This document shows positions 33,001-40,072 of a DNA stretch of 40,072 nt, one piece after another. The first letter of the stretch is position 1. Each line of letters opens with the position of its first letter. The stretch is from an uncultured Flavobacteriales bacterium (GTDB taxonomy: Bacteria > Bacteroidota > Bacteroidia > Flavobacteriales_D > Parvicellaceae), in NCBI GenBank assembly GCA_905480225.1, contig CAJQPO010000063.1, positions 1-40,072 on the forward strand, in the 5' to 3' direction. The notes below the pieces were generated by a model that was not told the origin of the DNA, ran no database searches, and was given only the letters and a program-made list of their open reading frames with translations. Both the position numbers and the translations under genes were made by a program.

Positions 33001-33118
33001 TAAACGCATAATATGTGTCAGATTGATTCTTTACCCCATTCGTTGGATATAAGTTTCGATCTTGAGCAATCAGCTGATTCAGGCAAAAAAATGTGAGTGC
33101 GAATAGTATGTATCTCAT
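30023..33118 (-). CDS. Double amidohydrolase protein, exported; only the C-terminal module is intact
   Basis: A 1031-residue protein with a signal peptide (MRYILFALTFFCLNQLIAQ, ATG 33118; a TTG at 33124 would add two residues). Two amidohydrolase modules follow. The first (about 25-430) lacks the metal site: FIDIYSDYG stands where HxH belongs, though its end (LVGGLRVGMYANFLVTSG) is typical. The second (about 580-1010) is complete: DEHSHIAVSR (HxH), PLFIKFALGENVK (possible carboxylated Lys), SCHSYVQSE and NTFTHILEG (two His), and AVNSDDAEMAR (late Asp), then DRVGSLKVGKDADVVVWS. It is thus probably a periplasmic metal-dependent hydrolase or peptidase; the substrate is unknown. It is coupled with the smaller ligand-free paralogue downstream. 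Confidence 0.9.
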   Translation of the reverse strand: MRYILFALTFFCLNQLIAQDRNLYPTNGVKNQSDTYYAFTNATLHLGQSISSKGTLLVRNGKFVKVGTVMSLPKGTVIVDLKGKHIYPSFIDIYSDYGQPKTKPKSVGQGPQLESRKNGAFGWNESVKPEYSTAKHFTANEKKAKELREMGFGTVLSHNKDGIVRGTSSLITLNQGSERGLIIKPEVATHFSFTKGSSKQSYPSSLMGIIALLRQTFYDGIYYQNKKDNLPLDLSLGAFQETIQLPKIFEANDKLNILRADAIGDEFGHQFIFKGAGDEYQRMSEIKATGGSIIVPINFPKPFDVSDPYAARFISLTQMKHWELAPRNPVLLVNGGVEFAITTDGLKKPSDFKLNISKAMAQGLTESDALAALTTVPAKIIGAQDLVGGLRVGMYANFLVTSGNLFDKETVLYSNWIQGNKFVINSENLIDLRGSYKLKVAESDRSLIVAGSIAKPTASIEYNFVVDSVDKSGDLVLSEGTNKPIKVTKRKKVKALISVKDQQVALSYKLMDAFYSLAGTIHSNSGLWEGNGTLPDGSWAMWAAIKTADFKDKETKVKETLKIDTSKTGSITFPLMAYGLDSLPALRNVLIKDATIWTNEAEGVLEGMDILLQDGKIKAIGEVLDLVDARTIVIDGKGKHVTAGIIDEHSHIAVSRGVNESGQASSAEVSIASVVNSDDINIYRQLAGGVTSSQLLHGSANPIGGQSAIIKLKWGWTPEEMKYKNMPLFIKFALGENVKQSNWGSYNTVRFPQTRMGVEQVYYDHFLRAKAYDTKWSEYNSLKLSKKNATITIPPRRDLELETLAQILNKERYISCHSYVQSEINMLMKVADSMGFTLNTFTHILEGYKVADKMKAHGAGGSTFSDWWAYKYEVRDAIPHNASLLNEMGVITAVNSDDAEMARRLNQEAAKGIKYGGMSEEDALKMVTLNPAKLLHIDDRVGSLKVGKDADVVVWSKHPLSVYAKPEQTIVDGYILFDKNMDKLQRTKIASERTRLIAKMLKAKLGGEETQPIKEKKNRIHNCNVFSDDGN

Positions 33119-33135
33119 CTTCAATTTGATTCTTG

Positions 33136-33143
33136 CAAATTTA
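33136..33143 (-). promoter_or_regulatory. Candidate -7 box for the amidohydrolase pair (TAAATTTG)
   Basis: On the minus strand this is a perfect TAnnTTTG, 17 bases before ATG 33118, a leader length consistent with the Bacteroidota promoter. No convincing -33 element is found. It lies in the 113-base divergent gap to the membrane protein at 33232. Confidence 0.45.
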
Positions 33144-33206
33144 GCTTAAATCTGCTAAGATGTTAAATTCGATTCAAGAACCTTCTTCTTGTGCTGTCTT
33201 GTTTAT

Positions 33207-33214
33207 TACATTTG
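33207..33214 (+). promoter_or_regulatory. Candidate -7 box for the 33232 unit (TACATTTG)
   Basis: Perfect TAnnTTTG 17 bases before the ATG at 33232. A TTG at 33189-33191 lies 15 bases upstream, closer than the usual spacing of about 19. It would drive the membrane protein, cytochrome and hflX genes. Confidence 0.45.
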
Positions 33215-33231
33215 TAGGTAAATTATAGATT

Positions 33232-33675
33232 ATGAATGCACTGATACACGCTCATTCTGGGTTAAGATGGATTTTATTGATTTTGGTTCTATTTGCCATT
33301 ATTAAAGGCTTTGGAGGAATCAGTGGGAAGAAACCATTCTCTGCAAGCACAAAAAAAACTGCGCTTTTTGCAATGATTACATGTCATTTGCAATTAGTGA
33401 TAGGGTTGATTTTATTATTTACCAGTGCAAAAGTGTCGTTCGAATTCGAAGGATCAAAAGTGGCAAGTTTTCTGGTCATGGAACATTTAACAGGGATGAT
33501 TTTAGGCATTGCGCTTATCACTGTAGGTTACAGTACTTCAAAACGAAGCCAAGATGATAAAAAGAAACACAAGCGTATTGCTATCTGGTATACTTTCGGT
33601 CTTTTAGCTATCCTGGGATCAATTCCCTGGCCATTTATTGAACGTCTTCAAAATGGCGGGTTTGGCTGGTTCTAA
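33232..33675 (+). CDS. Small membrane protein, cytochrome b-like
   Basis: A 147-residue protein with four predicted membrane helices: about 10-28 (LRWILLILVLFAIIKGF), 43-65 (TALFAMITCHLQLVIGLILL), 83-105 (EHLTGMILGIALITVGYS), and 118-137. His residues near helix ends (IHAHSGLRW, TCHLQ, MEHLTG, KHKR) are conserved-looking and could bind heme; similar Bacteroidota proteins are, as I recall, often labelled cytochrome B, but heme binding is not proven. It overlaps a c-type cytochrome gene by 23 bases, which supports an electron-transfer role. A -7 box lies just upstream. Confidence 0.65.
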   Translation: MNALIHAHSGLRWILLILVLFAIIKGFGGISGKKPFSASTKKTALFAMITCHLQLVIGLILLFTSAKVSFEFEGSKVASFLVMEHLTGMILGIALITVGYSTSKRSQDDKKKHKRIAIWYTFGLLAILGSIPWPFIERLQNGGFGWF

Positions 33676-34021
33676 TTTCATCAAAACGACTTTAATTACC
33701 TTGTCTATACTTGTTGGGGCTTGTAATAATGAGAAGGATCTTCGTAGTAATGAAGATGGACCCAGTAATGTTGAAGAAGTAAATGTAATGAAGTTATATA
33801 CCAGGCATTGTGTAGATTGCCATGGAGAAAATGGTGACTTGGGATTAATGGGTGCAAAAAGTCTCGTTACATCCACGATGCCAATTTCAGAACGAATTGA
33901 GCTCATAACACACGGAAGTAAAAATGGCAAAATGAACCCTTTTGGCGTGGAGCATTATGGCGATTTAAATACCATAGAAATTGAAGCATTGGCCCATTTT
34001 CTTGAAACTTTACGACATTAG
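33653..34021 (+). CDS. c-type cytochrome lipoprotein
   Basis: A 122-residue lipoprotein: hydrophobic signal ending in LSILVGACNNE with lipobox Cys at 24, so it is anchored in the membrane facing the periplasm. A single heme site CVDCH is at about 53-57 (RHCVDCHGENGDLGLMG), the class I cytochrome c pattern; a Met in GKMNPFGVEHYG could be the sixth ligand. The ATG at 33653 was preferred to a TTG at 33638 because it leaves a standard signal. It overlaps the membrane protein gene by 23 bases and ends one base into the hflX start, so the three are probably one transcript. Confidence 0.9.
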   Translation: MAGLAGSNFIKTTLITLSILVGACNNEKDLRSNEDGPSNVEEVNVMKLYTRHCVDCHGENGDLGLMGAKSLVTSTMPISERIELITHGSKNGKMNPFGVEHYGDLNTIEIEALAHFLETLRH

Positions 34022-35217
34022 TGGGAGATTATTTCTATACAGATACAGAAGAAGAGACCGCAATTTTAATTGGCCTGATAACCCCCGATCAAAATGAAGA
34101 TCAGGTGACAGAATATTTAAAAGAACTTGCATTTCTTGCTGAAACATCCGGAGCAAAAACGCAAAAACGATTTGTACAAAAATTGGAGCATCCACACCCT
34201 GCCACTTTTGTAGGAAAAGGTAAACTGGAAGAGATACATCAATACGTAAAAGAAAACGAAATTGATCTCGTTATTTTTGACGATGAATTGACTCCTACTC
34301 AGTTGCGAAATATTGAAAAAGTGCTTGAAATAAAAGTACTTGATCGTAATAACCTGATTTTAGATATTTTTGCCAGTAGAGCTCGAACAGCTAATGCGAA
34401 AACGCAAGTTGAACTGGCTCAATATCAATACTTGCTTCCCAGACTAACCAGGATGTGGACCCACCTAGAAAGACAAAAAGGGGGTATTGGAATGCGCGGG
34501 CCAGGTGAAACTCAAATTGAAACCGATAGACGAATCATTCAACAAAAAATTGCCTTATTAAAAGAGAAATTAGTCAAGATAGATAAACAAAAATCTGTTC
34601 AAAGAGGGAACCGAGGGAAGTTAGTGCGGGTTGCGCTTGTTGGCTATACTAATGTAGGGAAGTCCACGACTATGAATATGCTGAGTAAATCAGAAGTGTT
34701 TGCTGAAAACAAACTATTTGCAACGCTAGACACCACGGTTCGAAAAATAGTGGTTAAGAACATCCCGTTTTTACTTTCGGATACCGTTGGCTTTATTAGA
34801 AAACTGCCTCATCAATTAGTCGACTCTTTCAAGTCAACCTTAGATGAAGTTCGGGAGTCAGATATCCTCGTTCATATTTTAGATATTGCCCACGGAAGCT
34901 TTGAAGAACAGTACGATGTAGTAAATCAAACACTGGAAGAAATTGAAACCATTGACAAACCCACCATCATCTTGTTCAATAAAATTGATGCCTACTCTTT
35001 CGCAAATCATTTACCTTATGAAATTCATGATGAGAATGCCAATGCTACATCACTAGACGAATTAAAACGGACCTGGATGGCAAAAATGAACGATAAAAAA
35101 TGTGTTTTCATCTCAGCCACAAATAAGGATAACATTGAAGAACTAAAAGATGTTCTTTACGACGAAGTCAAGAAAATTCATGTCATTCGATTCCCGTACA
35201 ATGAGTTTCTGTACTAA
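34021..35217 (+). CDS. hflX: GTPase HflX
   Basis: A 398-residue ribosome-associated GTPase that splits 70S ribosomes under stress. The N-terminal HflX domain has HPATFVGKGKLEEI and the sequence RARTANAKTQVELAQYQYLLPRLTRMW; the connecting segment is GIGMRGPGETQIETDRR. The G domain has the P-loop GYTNVGKSTTMN (about 209-220), DTVGF in G3, and NKID in G4. The start is GTG 34021, which shares one base with the cytochrome stop (TAGTG). It converges on the mlaF-type gene with 15 bases between the stops. Confidence 0.96.
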   Translation: MGDYFYTDTEEETAILIGLITPDQNEDQVTEYLKELAFLAETSGAKTQKRFVQKLEHPHPATFVGKGKLEEIHQYVKENEIDLVIFDDELTPTQLRNIEKVLEIKVLDRNNLILDIFASRARTANAKTQVELAQYQYLLPRLTRMWTHLERQKGGIGMRGPGETQIETDRRIIQQKIALLKEKLVKIDKQKSVQRGNRGKLVRVALVGYTNVGKSTTMNMLSKSEVFAENKLFATLDTTVRKIVVKNIPFLLSDTVGFIRKLPHQLVDSFKSTLDEVRESDILVHILDIAHGSFEEQYDVVNQTLEEIETIDKPTIILFNKIDAYSFANHLPYEIHDENANATSLDELKRTWMAKMNDKKCVFISATNKDNIEELKDVLYDEVKKIHVIRFPYNEFLY

Positions 35218-35232
35218 ACTTATTACGGAACA

Positions 35233-35988
35233 CTAAACCATCCTTTTCTTAAAGTCCCGCATGAATTTAGATGCGTAAACAAAATCATTAACTGCTTTAG
35301 ACTCTGTGCTAACGATGGACTTCCGGTCTCCTTGCCAATAATTCTCCCCTTCGTAAAGAAACATGATGTTCTCGCCTATCTCGAGTACTGAATTCATGTC
35401 GTGGGTGATTACTACTGTTGTCATGTCGTACTCTTTCGTTATGTCTTGAATAAGGTTATCGATAACAATGGCTGTTTTCGGGTCAAGGCCTGAATTTGGC
35501 TCGTCGCAAAAAAGATAACGAGGGTTTAAGGCTATGGCTCTAGCGATGGCTATTCTTTTTTGCATTCCTCCAGACGTTTCGGATGGATACAAGTTATTCT
35601 TATTAAATATTTCAACTCGCTTCAAGCAAAAGTTCGCCCTGTCGCGCATTTCGTCTCTGGTCATATTAGAAAACATGCTCAATGGAAATATTACATTTTC
35701 TTCCACGGTCATTGAATCAAATAATGCGCTTCCTTGAAACAACATCCCAATCTCTTTAAAAATTGTTTTTCGTTTCCGATTGCTCATCGACTGCATATCA
35801 CGTCCATCATAAAGCACTTGACCATGATCCACATCGTGTAAGCCTACAATACATTTTGTTAGTACAGATTTTCCAGATCCACTTTGTCCTATGACTAAAT
35901 TGGTCTTTCCTGTATCAAACTTAAATGAAATGTCTTTTAAAATAGACACCTCATTAAAGCTCTTGTGTATGTTTCGTATTTCAATCAA
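35233..35988 (-). CDS. ABC transporter ATP-binding protein, MlaF-like
   Basis: A 251-residue nucleotide-binding subunit. The Walker A is GQSGSGKSVLTK (about 34-45), the signature motif is ETSGGMQKRIAIARA (about 138-152), and Walker B is YLFCDEPNSGLDP (about 158-170), followed by the switch His in VVITHDMNSV. The N-terminus IEIRNIHKSFNEVSILKDIS and the SGGM signature fit the MlaF/Ttg2A branch, which powers retrograde phospholipid transport between the membranes. It overlaps the permease gene by 8 bases. The MCE-domain (MlaD) gene that normally follows is not in the window. Confidence 0.92.
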   Translation of the reverse strand: MIEIRNIHKSFNEVSILKDISFKFDTGKTNLVIGQSGSGKSVLTKCIVGLHDVDHGQVLYDGRDMQSMSNRKRKTIFKEIGMLFQGSALFDSMTVEENVIFPLSMFSNMTRDEMRDRANFCLKRVEIFNKNNLYPSETSGGMQKRIAIARAIALNPRYLFCDEPNSGLDPKTAIVIDNLIQDITKEYDMTTVVITHDMNSVLEIGENIMFLYEGENYWQGDRKSIVSTESKAVNDFVYASKFMRDFKKRMV

Positions 35989-36724
35989 TGAGTAACAATT
36001 GTGTAACTAAATAATTCACGAAAAGTATTGCGATGCTACTCCATATTACAGCTTTTGTACTTGCTTTTCCTACTTCTAAGCTTCCGCCTTTCACATAATA
36101 ACCGTAATAGGATGATACCGAAGCAATAATAAAGGCAAACAAGACTGTTTTGATCAGCGCATAAAAAATACTAAATGGTTCAAACCAATATTGCAAACCA
36201 TATATATAATCAGCAGAAGAAATAATTCCAGAAGCCATTCCAACTACCCATCCACCAAATAATCCAAGAACCATAGAGTAAATGATTATGAATGGAAGGA
36301 TAAACATAAAGCCTAAAATCTTTGGTAAAACAAGGTAATTCTTTGAGTTCACACCCATTATTTCCAAAGCATCAATTTGTTCCGTTACACGCATCGAACC
36401 AAGTTCAGATGAAATTCTACTACCTACTATCCCTGCAAGAATTAAAGAAATAATAGTTGGGGAGAATTCCAAAACAATCGTCTGTCTCGCCGTAAACCCC
36501 ACTGTATATTTTGGAATTAATTCACTGTCTATGTTAGATGCCGTTTGAATCGTTATGACCATACCCATAAATATGGAAATGATGAATACAATCCCCATTG
36601 AATTGACTCCAAGGTTCATGACTTCATCAACACACCTCTTCCAAAAAACTTTCAGTTTGTCTGGTCTAGAGAACGCTCCTCCAAGCATCAACGAATATTC
36701 CCCTATTCTTTGAATAAAAGTCAC
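35981..36724 (-). CDS. ABC transporter permease, MlaE-like
   Basis: A 247-residue permease of the MlaE/YrbE family. It has five or six hydrophobic helices, and the family motif region is GFTARQTIVLEFSPTIISLI, with GIVGSRISSELGSMRVTEQIDALE. These match the MlaE coupling segment. It is the membrane partner of the ATPase that overlaps it by 8 bases, forming an inner membrane lipid transporter core. In Bacteroidota the MCE subunit (MlaD) is often encoded next to the pair; here the ATPase is followed only by convergent hflX, so any partner must lie elsewhere. Confidence 0.93.
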   Translation of the reverse strand: MTFIQRIGEYSLMLGGAFSRPDKLKVFWKRCVDEVMNLGVNSMGIVFIISIFMGMVITIQTASNIDSELIPKYTVGFTARQTIVLEFSPTIISLILAGIVGSRISSELGSMRVTEQIDALEIMGVNSKNYLVLPKILGFMFILPFIIIYSMVLGLFGGWVVGMASGIISSADYIYGLQYWFEPFSIFYALIKTVLFAFIIASVSSYYGYYVKGGSLEVGKASTKAVIWSSIAILFVNYLVTQLLLID

Positions 36725-36806
36725 AATAGTCTTTTCACCGCATATTACTGCGCATTTACCCCGCTAAAGTAGGTATATAAAAACGAAACTTAAACCTAAG
36801 ATTCCG

Positions 36807-36814
36807 TACTTTTG
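36807..36814 (+). promoter_or_regulatory. Candidate -7 box for the SprT-like gene (TACTTTTG)
   Basis: Perfect TAnnTTTG, 41 bases before the ATG at 36856, inside the 131-base divergent gap to mlaE. No clear -33 TTTG is seen. Confidence 0.45.
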
Positions 36815-36855
36815 AACAGTTAACTGAAGATGAAGCAACTAAATAATTCGTATTG

Positions 36856-37464
36856 ATGACTTCTAATATGGTGTTAAACAAACTTATGGACCATGTTCCA
36901 GGGGTCAGTTACGGTTACGTAAAACAACTCATTGAGAGCTACAACGTTGTTTTTCGTATTGCCAAACCCAGGTCAACTAAACTCGGTGATTATCGATATA
37001 ATCCAACAACAAAAGTGCATTCTATATCTGTTAATTCAGACCTGAACAAATACTTATTTCTGATTACTTTCATTCACGAAATGGCTCATTATCGACAAGA
37101 AATAAAATACAAGCGTAGAACAGCTCCACATGGTAAAGAATGGAAAATAGAATTTCATACTTTGATGGCTCCACTTATAGAAGAATCAATTTTTCCTGAT
37201 GAAATCTCAAAACACTTATCCAAACACATGGAAAACCCGAGAGCAACGTGCTCAGACTCCCAATTAATGCGACTTTTAAAAAGGTATGATGAGCAACCTC
37301 ATCTTGTATTAGAAGACCTAGAAGATGGAGATTTATTTAAAATCCATAACAAACAAATCTTCAAAAGAACCAAGAAATTGCGCACCCGATATGAATGTAT
37401 CGATATTTCAACAAATCGAAAGTGGTTCGTGCATGCTTTAACCAAAATTGAGTTTGTTAATTAA
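36856..37464 (+). CDS. SprT-like metalloprotein
   Basis: A 202-residue protein with a zinc-metallopeptidase-type motif FIHEMAHYRQ (HExxH, His 74 and 78) and a downstream HGKEWKIEFHTLM stretch, the arrangement of SprT-like domains. The C-terminal half holds a single-cysteine segment (ATCSDS) and YECIDIS, but not the zinc-ribbon of classic SprT. Relatives are cytoplasmic; DNA-repair or proteolytic roles have been proposed for some SprT-like proteins, not for this one. Start: ATG 36856 was preferred over the TTG immediately before it. It opens a plus-strand run with the aminotransferase and manC, though 77 bases separate it from the next gene. Confidence 0.85.
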   Translation: MTSNMVLNKLMDHVPGVSYGYVKQLIESYNVVFRIAKPRSTKLGDYRYNPTTKVHSISVNSDLNKYLFLITFIHEMAHYRQEIKYKRRTAPHGKEWKIEFHTLMAPLIEESIFPDEISKHLSKHMENPRATCSDSQLMRLLKRYDEQPHLVLEDLEDGDLFKIHNKQIFKRTKKLRTRYECIDISTNRKWFVHALTKIEFVN

Positions 37465-37541
37465 ACAACAACAAAATTCAAATACCAATTGGTAGGTATG
37501 ATTACTTTCGCAGTTCAATAATTTTAAAACACATTAATTCC

Positions 37542-38819
37542 ATGATTACATCTGAAATTGAACTGCAATTATCTGAAATGGCCGAAGGTCTTGTTGGTTC
37601 AGAAATAATAAAACTTGCAGGAGAAGTTAAAGCAAAAGTTGCAGCAGGTGCCTCAATTGCTAATTTAACCATTGGTGATTTTAATCCTACGGTTTTTCCA
37701 ATTCCAAAAGAATTAAAAAACAATATTATTGAGGCATATGAAGATGGACATACTAATTATCCGATGGCCAACGGAATGTTCGAGTTAAGAACTGAAGTTT
37801 CGAAATACATCAATAAACGACAGCATCTGGATTATGACCCTGAAGAATTTTTAATTGCAAGTGGTGCAAGACCACTTATTTACGCAGCTTATCAAACCAT
37901 CCTTGACCCGGAAGACACTGTTGTTTTCCCTGTACCATCATGGAACAATAATCACTATACACACCTTTCTAATGGGCATCCTGTATATATCGAAACTTCA
38001 GCAGAAGATAACTTTATGCCAACTGCAGCAAATTTAAAACCTCATATTTCTGATGCAAGCTTAATAGCGCTGTGCTCTCCCTTAAATCCAACAGGAACCG
38101 TTTTCAAACGAGAGACCTTATCTGCAATATGTGATTTAGTATTAGCTGAAAATAAAAGACGTGGTCCAGCAAAAAAACCTGTCTATGTTCTTTTCGACCA
38201 AATCTATTGGGCACTTACCTACGGAAATACTGAACACTGCGACCCTGTTTCACTAAGACCTGAAATGAAAAATTACACCATCTTCATTGATGGTTTGTCA
38301 AAAGCTTTTGCAGCCACAGGAGTGCGTGTGGGATGGGGTTTTGGGCCAAAAAAAGTAATTAATAAAATGAAGTCCGTTTTATCTCATATTGGTGCCTGGG
38401 CTCCAAAAGCTGAACAGATTGGTGCCGCAAGTTTCTTAGGTAATTCTGTTGCCGTTGATACGTACTTATCTGAGATTAAGTCAAAAATTGAGTTGCGATT
38501 AAATGGGTTTTATGCTGCCATTATTCAACTTAAAAATGCTGGTCATCCTGTCGATGCAATTCCTCCTCAAGCGGCAATGTATCTTACTGTTCAATTTTCT
38601 TTAGTAGGCAAAAAGACTGCTGATGGAAAACTACTTCAAACAACGAAAGCAGTAACCAAATACTTATTGGATGAGGCCAATCTAGCAATTGTGCCTTTTT
38701 ATGCCTTTGGCACCGATATTGGATCATCCTGGTATCGGTTATCCGTTGGCACTGCTCAAGAAACAGATATCAATCAGGTTAGCAACGACCTGACACAAGC
38801 ATTATCCAAATTGTATTAA
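37542..38819 (+). CDS. PLP-dependent aminotransferase, class I/II
   Basis: A 425-residue fold-type I aminotransferase. The Schiff-base Lys is in DGLSKAFAATGVRVGWGFG (Lys254). Other PLP residues are in SPLNPTGT (Asn182), FDQIYW (Asp219) and the C-terminal SSWYRLSVG (substrate-carboxylate Arg). This matches the aspartate/aromatic aminotransferase group, so it probably transfers amino groups between 2-oxoglutarate and an Asp- or aromatic-type amino acid; exact substrate not decided. 77 bases separate it from the SprT-like gene; near its start TACTTTCG (37503-37510) is close to a -7 box. The manC gene follows after 12 bases. Confidence 0.93.
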   Translation: MITSEIELQLSEMAEGLVGSEIIKLAGEVKAKVAAGASIANLTIGDFNPTVFPIPKELKNNIIEAYEDGHTNYPMANGMFELRTEVSKYINKRQHLDYDPEEFLIASGARPLIYAAYQTILDPEDTVVFPVPSWNNNHYTHLSNGHPVYIETSAEDNFMPTAANLKPHISDASLIALCSPLNPTGTVFKRETLSAICDLVLAENKRRGPAKKPVYVLFDQIYWALTYGNTEHCDPVSLRPEMKNYTIFIDGLSKAFAATGVRVGWGFGPKKVINKMKSVLSHIGAWAPKAEQIGAASFLGNSVAVDTYLSEIKSKIELRLNGFYAAIIQLKNAGHPVDAIPPQAAMYLTVQFSLVGKKTADGKLLQTTKAVTKYLLDEANLAIVPFYAFGTDIGSSWYRLSVGTAQETDINQVSNDLTQALSKLY

Positions 38820-38831
38820 TTTGCGCTCATT

Positions 38832-39917
38832 ATGAAAGATAATTTTGCTGTAATAATGGCGGGTGGCATCGGCAGTCGATTTTGGCCAATGAGTAAAAGC
38901 TCTTACCCGAAACAATTTCATGACGTTTTAGGTACTGGAAGAACTTTAATTCAGATGACATTTGATCGATTCAAAGACATCTGCCCTGTAGAAAATATAC
39001 TTATTGTAACCAATGAGGATTACAAAAACCTCATATTAAAACAACTACCTGAAATAAAGGAAAGTCAGGTTCTTTGTGAACCGAGCCGCAGAAATACCGC
39101 TCCTTGCATTGCCTATGCCTGTTATAAAATAAAGGCAATAAATGAAAAAGCAAATATAGTTGTAGCACCCTCAGATCACCTTATTTTAAAGGAAAATGTT
39201 TTTACTGAGTGTATTCATTCTGCCATTGTACAGTCTAACAAAAACAATAGCCTAATTACTCTTGGAATTAAACCCAGCAGGCCTGACACAGGATATGGGT
39301 ACATACAATTTCGAGATGACTCGGGCTCTTCTCATTCGACGATTAAAAAAGTTAAAACTTTTACTGAAAAACCGCATTTAGATCTTGCAAAACAATTCTT
39401 GAATAGTGGTGATTTCTATTGGAACTCAGGAATTTTTATTTGGACCGTAGACAGCATTATTGAGGCCTTCGAGAAACACTTACCTGAAGTAGCCAAGCTT
39501 TTTAAAGAAGGAGAAGCCAGCTATCATACGCCTGATGAAGCTGTTTTCATAAACAAAATATATCCCGTTTGTAAAAACGTTTCCATTGATTATGGCATCA
39601 TGGAAAAGGCGGAGAATGTATATGTAGTTTTGTCTGATTTTGGCTGGTCTGATCTGGGTACTTGGGGCTCCTTGTACACACACGTAGAACATGATTCGGA
39701 TTCTAATGCAGTCATTGGAAACGATGTAATGATGTACGATTCTAAAAGCAATATGGTGAAAATGCCTGATGATAAATTGGTTGTTATCCAAGGGTTGTAC
39801 GACTACATTGTAGTAGAAAGTGACGGAACCTTGTTGATTTGTAAAAAGCAAGATGAACAGAAAATTAAACAGTTTGTCAACGACATAAAAACAAGCAAGG
39901 GCGAAAAGTTCGTTTAA
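38832..39917 (+). CDS. manC: Mannose-1-phosphate guanylyltransferase
   Basis: A 361-residue nucleotidyltransferase that makes GDP-mannose from GTP and mannose-1-phosphate, a precursor of fucose, mannan and O-antigen sugars. The activation motif is IMAGGIGSRFWPMSKSSYPK (about 8-27), with APSDHLI (metal/base binding) and the FTEKPHLDLA signature near 180. The length corresponds to the single-domain form without the isomerase (ManA-type) domain seen in ManC/AlgA fusions. It fits the glycan genes elsewhere in the window. It converges on a Ycf48-like gene two bases away. Confidence 0.95.
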   Translation: MKDNFAVIMAGGIGSRFWPMSKSSYPKQFHDVLGTGRTLIQMTFDRFKDICPVENILIVTNEDYKNLILKQLPEIKESQVLCEPSRRNTAPCIAYACYKIKAINEKANIVVAPSDHLILKENVFTECIHSAIVQSNKNNSLITLGIKPSRPDTGYGYIQFRDDSGSSHSTIKKVKTFTEKPHLDLAKQFLNSGDFYWNSGIFIWTVDSIIEAFEKHLPEVAKLFKEGEASYHTPDEAVFINKIYPVCKNVSIDYGIMEKAENVYVVLSDFGWSDLGTWGSLYTHVEHDSDSNAVIGNDVMMYDSKSNMVKMPDDKLVVIQGLYDYIVVESDGTLLICKKQDEQKIKQFVNDIKTSKGEKFV

Positions 39918-39919
39918 AC

Positions 39920-40072
39920 TTAATACGATAGTATCAAGCCTCTTCCTTTGCTCCCAACAGCAATGATATTTCTAGAGCTGGGAACACCAACAACCGCATT
40001 CATGTTTTGCTTGTTAATTTGAACCCACGTAGCTCCACCATCAACAGATAAGTCTGTTCCATTTGAACCAAC
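39920..40072 (-). CDS. C-terminus of a Ycf48-like/BNR repeat protein (cut by window edge)
   Basis: The last 50 codons of a minus-strand gene are visible, ending at TAA 39922-39920. They contain a repeat like those in Ycf48/BNR sialidase-type propellers: GSNGTDLSVDGGATWVQI (Asp-box-like SxDGGxTW), then a final strand AVGSKGRGLILSY. Such proteins in Bacteroidota are usually exported with six or seven blades. Everything upstream of residue 50 from the end lies outside the window, so size and signal are unknown. Its stop is two bases from that of manC. Confidence 0.72.
   Translation of the reverse strand, partial: VGSNGTDLSVDGGATWVQINKQNMNAVVGVPSSRNIIAVGSKGRGLILSY

Noticed and set aside
39480-39851. 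Minus-strand ORF of 123 residues inside manC
   Set aside because: Antisense shadow of a conserved enzyme; no signal or domain.

Overview
The window is AT-rich, densely packed chromosomal DNA that looks like the core genome of a Bacteroidota bacterium, most likely of the Flavobacteriales (inference from gene content and order). Pointers are: the block ftsX-DUF3098-uppP-truB-queA; rnpA followed directly by an S41 processing protease; a primase whose zinc-finger ligands are all replaced, as I recall for flavobacterial DnaG; many Sec or lipoprotein signal peptides; TAnnTTTG-type -7 boxes (Bacteroidota sigma factor); and A-rich leaders in place of Shine-Dalgarno sites. I see no tRNA, rRNA, CRISPR array, IS element or phage gene, and no gene-free stretch longer than about 210 bases.

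1-13687, minus strand: a beta-propeller sensor-type protein cut by the window edge, dnaG, a YwqK/MORN lipoprotein overlapping a polyprenyl diphosphate synthase, an exported protein split by an in-frame TAG, rlmN overlapping a large DUF2339 membrane protein, then queA, truB, uppP, a DUF3098 protein and ftsX. The theme is replication, RNA modification, isoprenoid/undecaprenyl carriers and the cell envelope.

13894-23187, plus strand: a YceI-like lipoprotein with a strong terminator, leuS coupled to a small lipoprotein, a DUF3108 protein with a terminator, then tryptophan 2,3-dioxygenase, an M23 peptidase and a secreted metzincin in overlapping frames, a tiny ORF and a small outer-membrane-like protein.

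23239-33118: two divergent family 2 glycosyltransferases and an O-antigen ligase-type protein that ends the rnpA-ctp unit (surface polysaccharide and envelope work), then two overlapping amidohydrolase-fold proteins in which only one of three modules keeps its metal ligands.

33232-40072: a small membrane 'cytochrome b-like' protein, a c-type cytochrome lipoprotein and hflX in an overlapping plus-strand unit; convergent mlaF-mlaE-type lipid transport genes; a SprT-like metalloprotein, a PLP aminotransferase and mannose-1-phosphate guanylyltransferase; and the C-terminus of a Ycf48-like repeat protein.

I found no clear new multi-gene defence or mobile system. The best leads are the in-frame TAG at 4397-4399, the roughly 100-residue insertion in UppP, the hairpin touching the dioxygenase start codon, the ligand-free DnaG zinc finger, and the mixed intact/degenerate amidohydrolase array.
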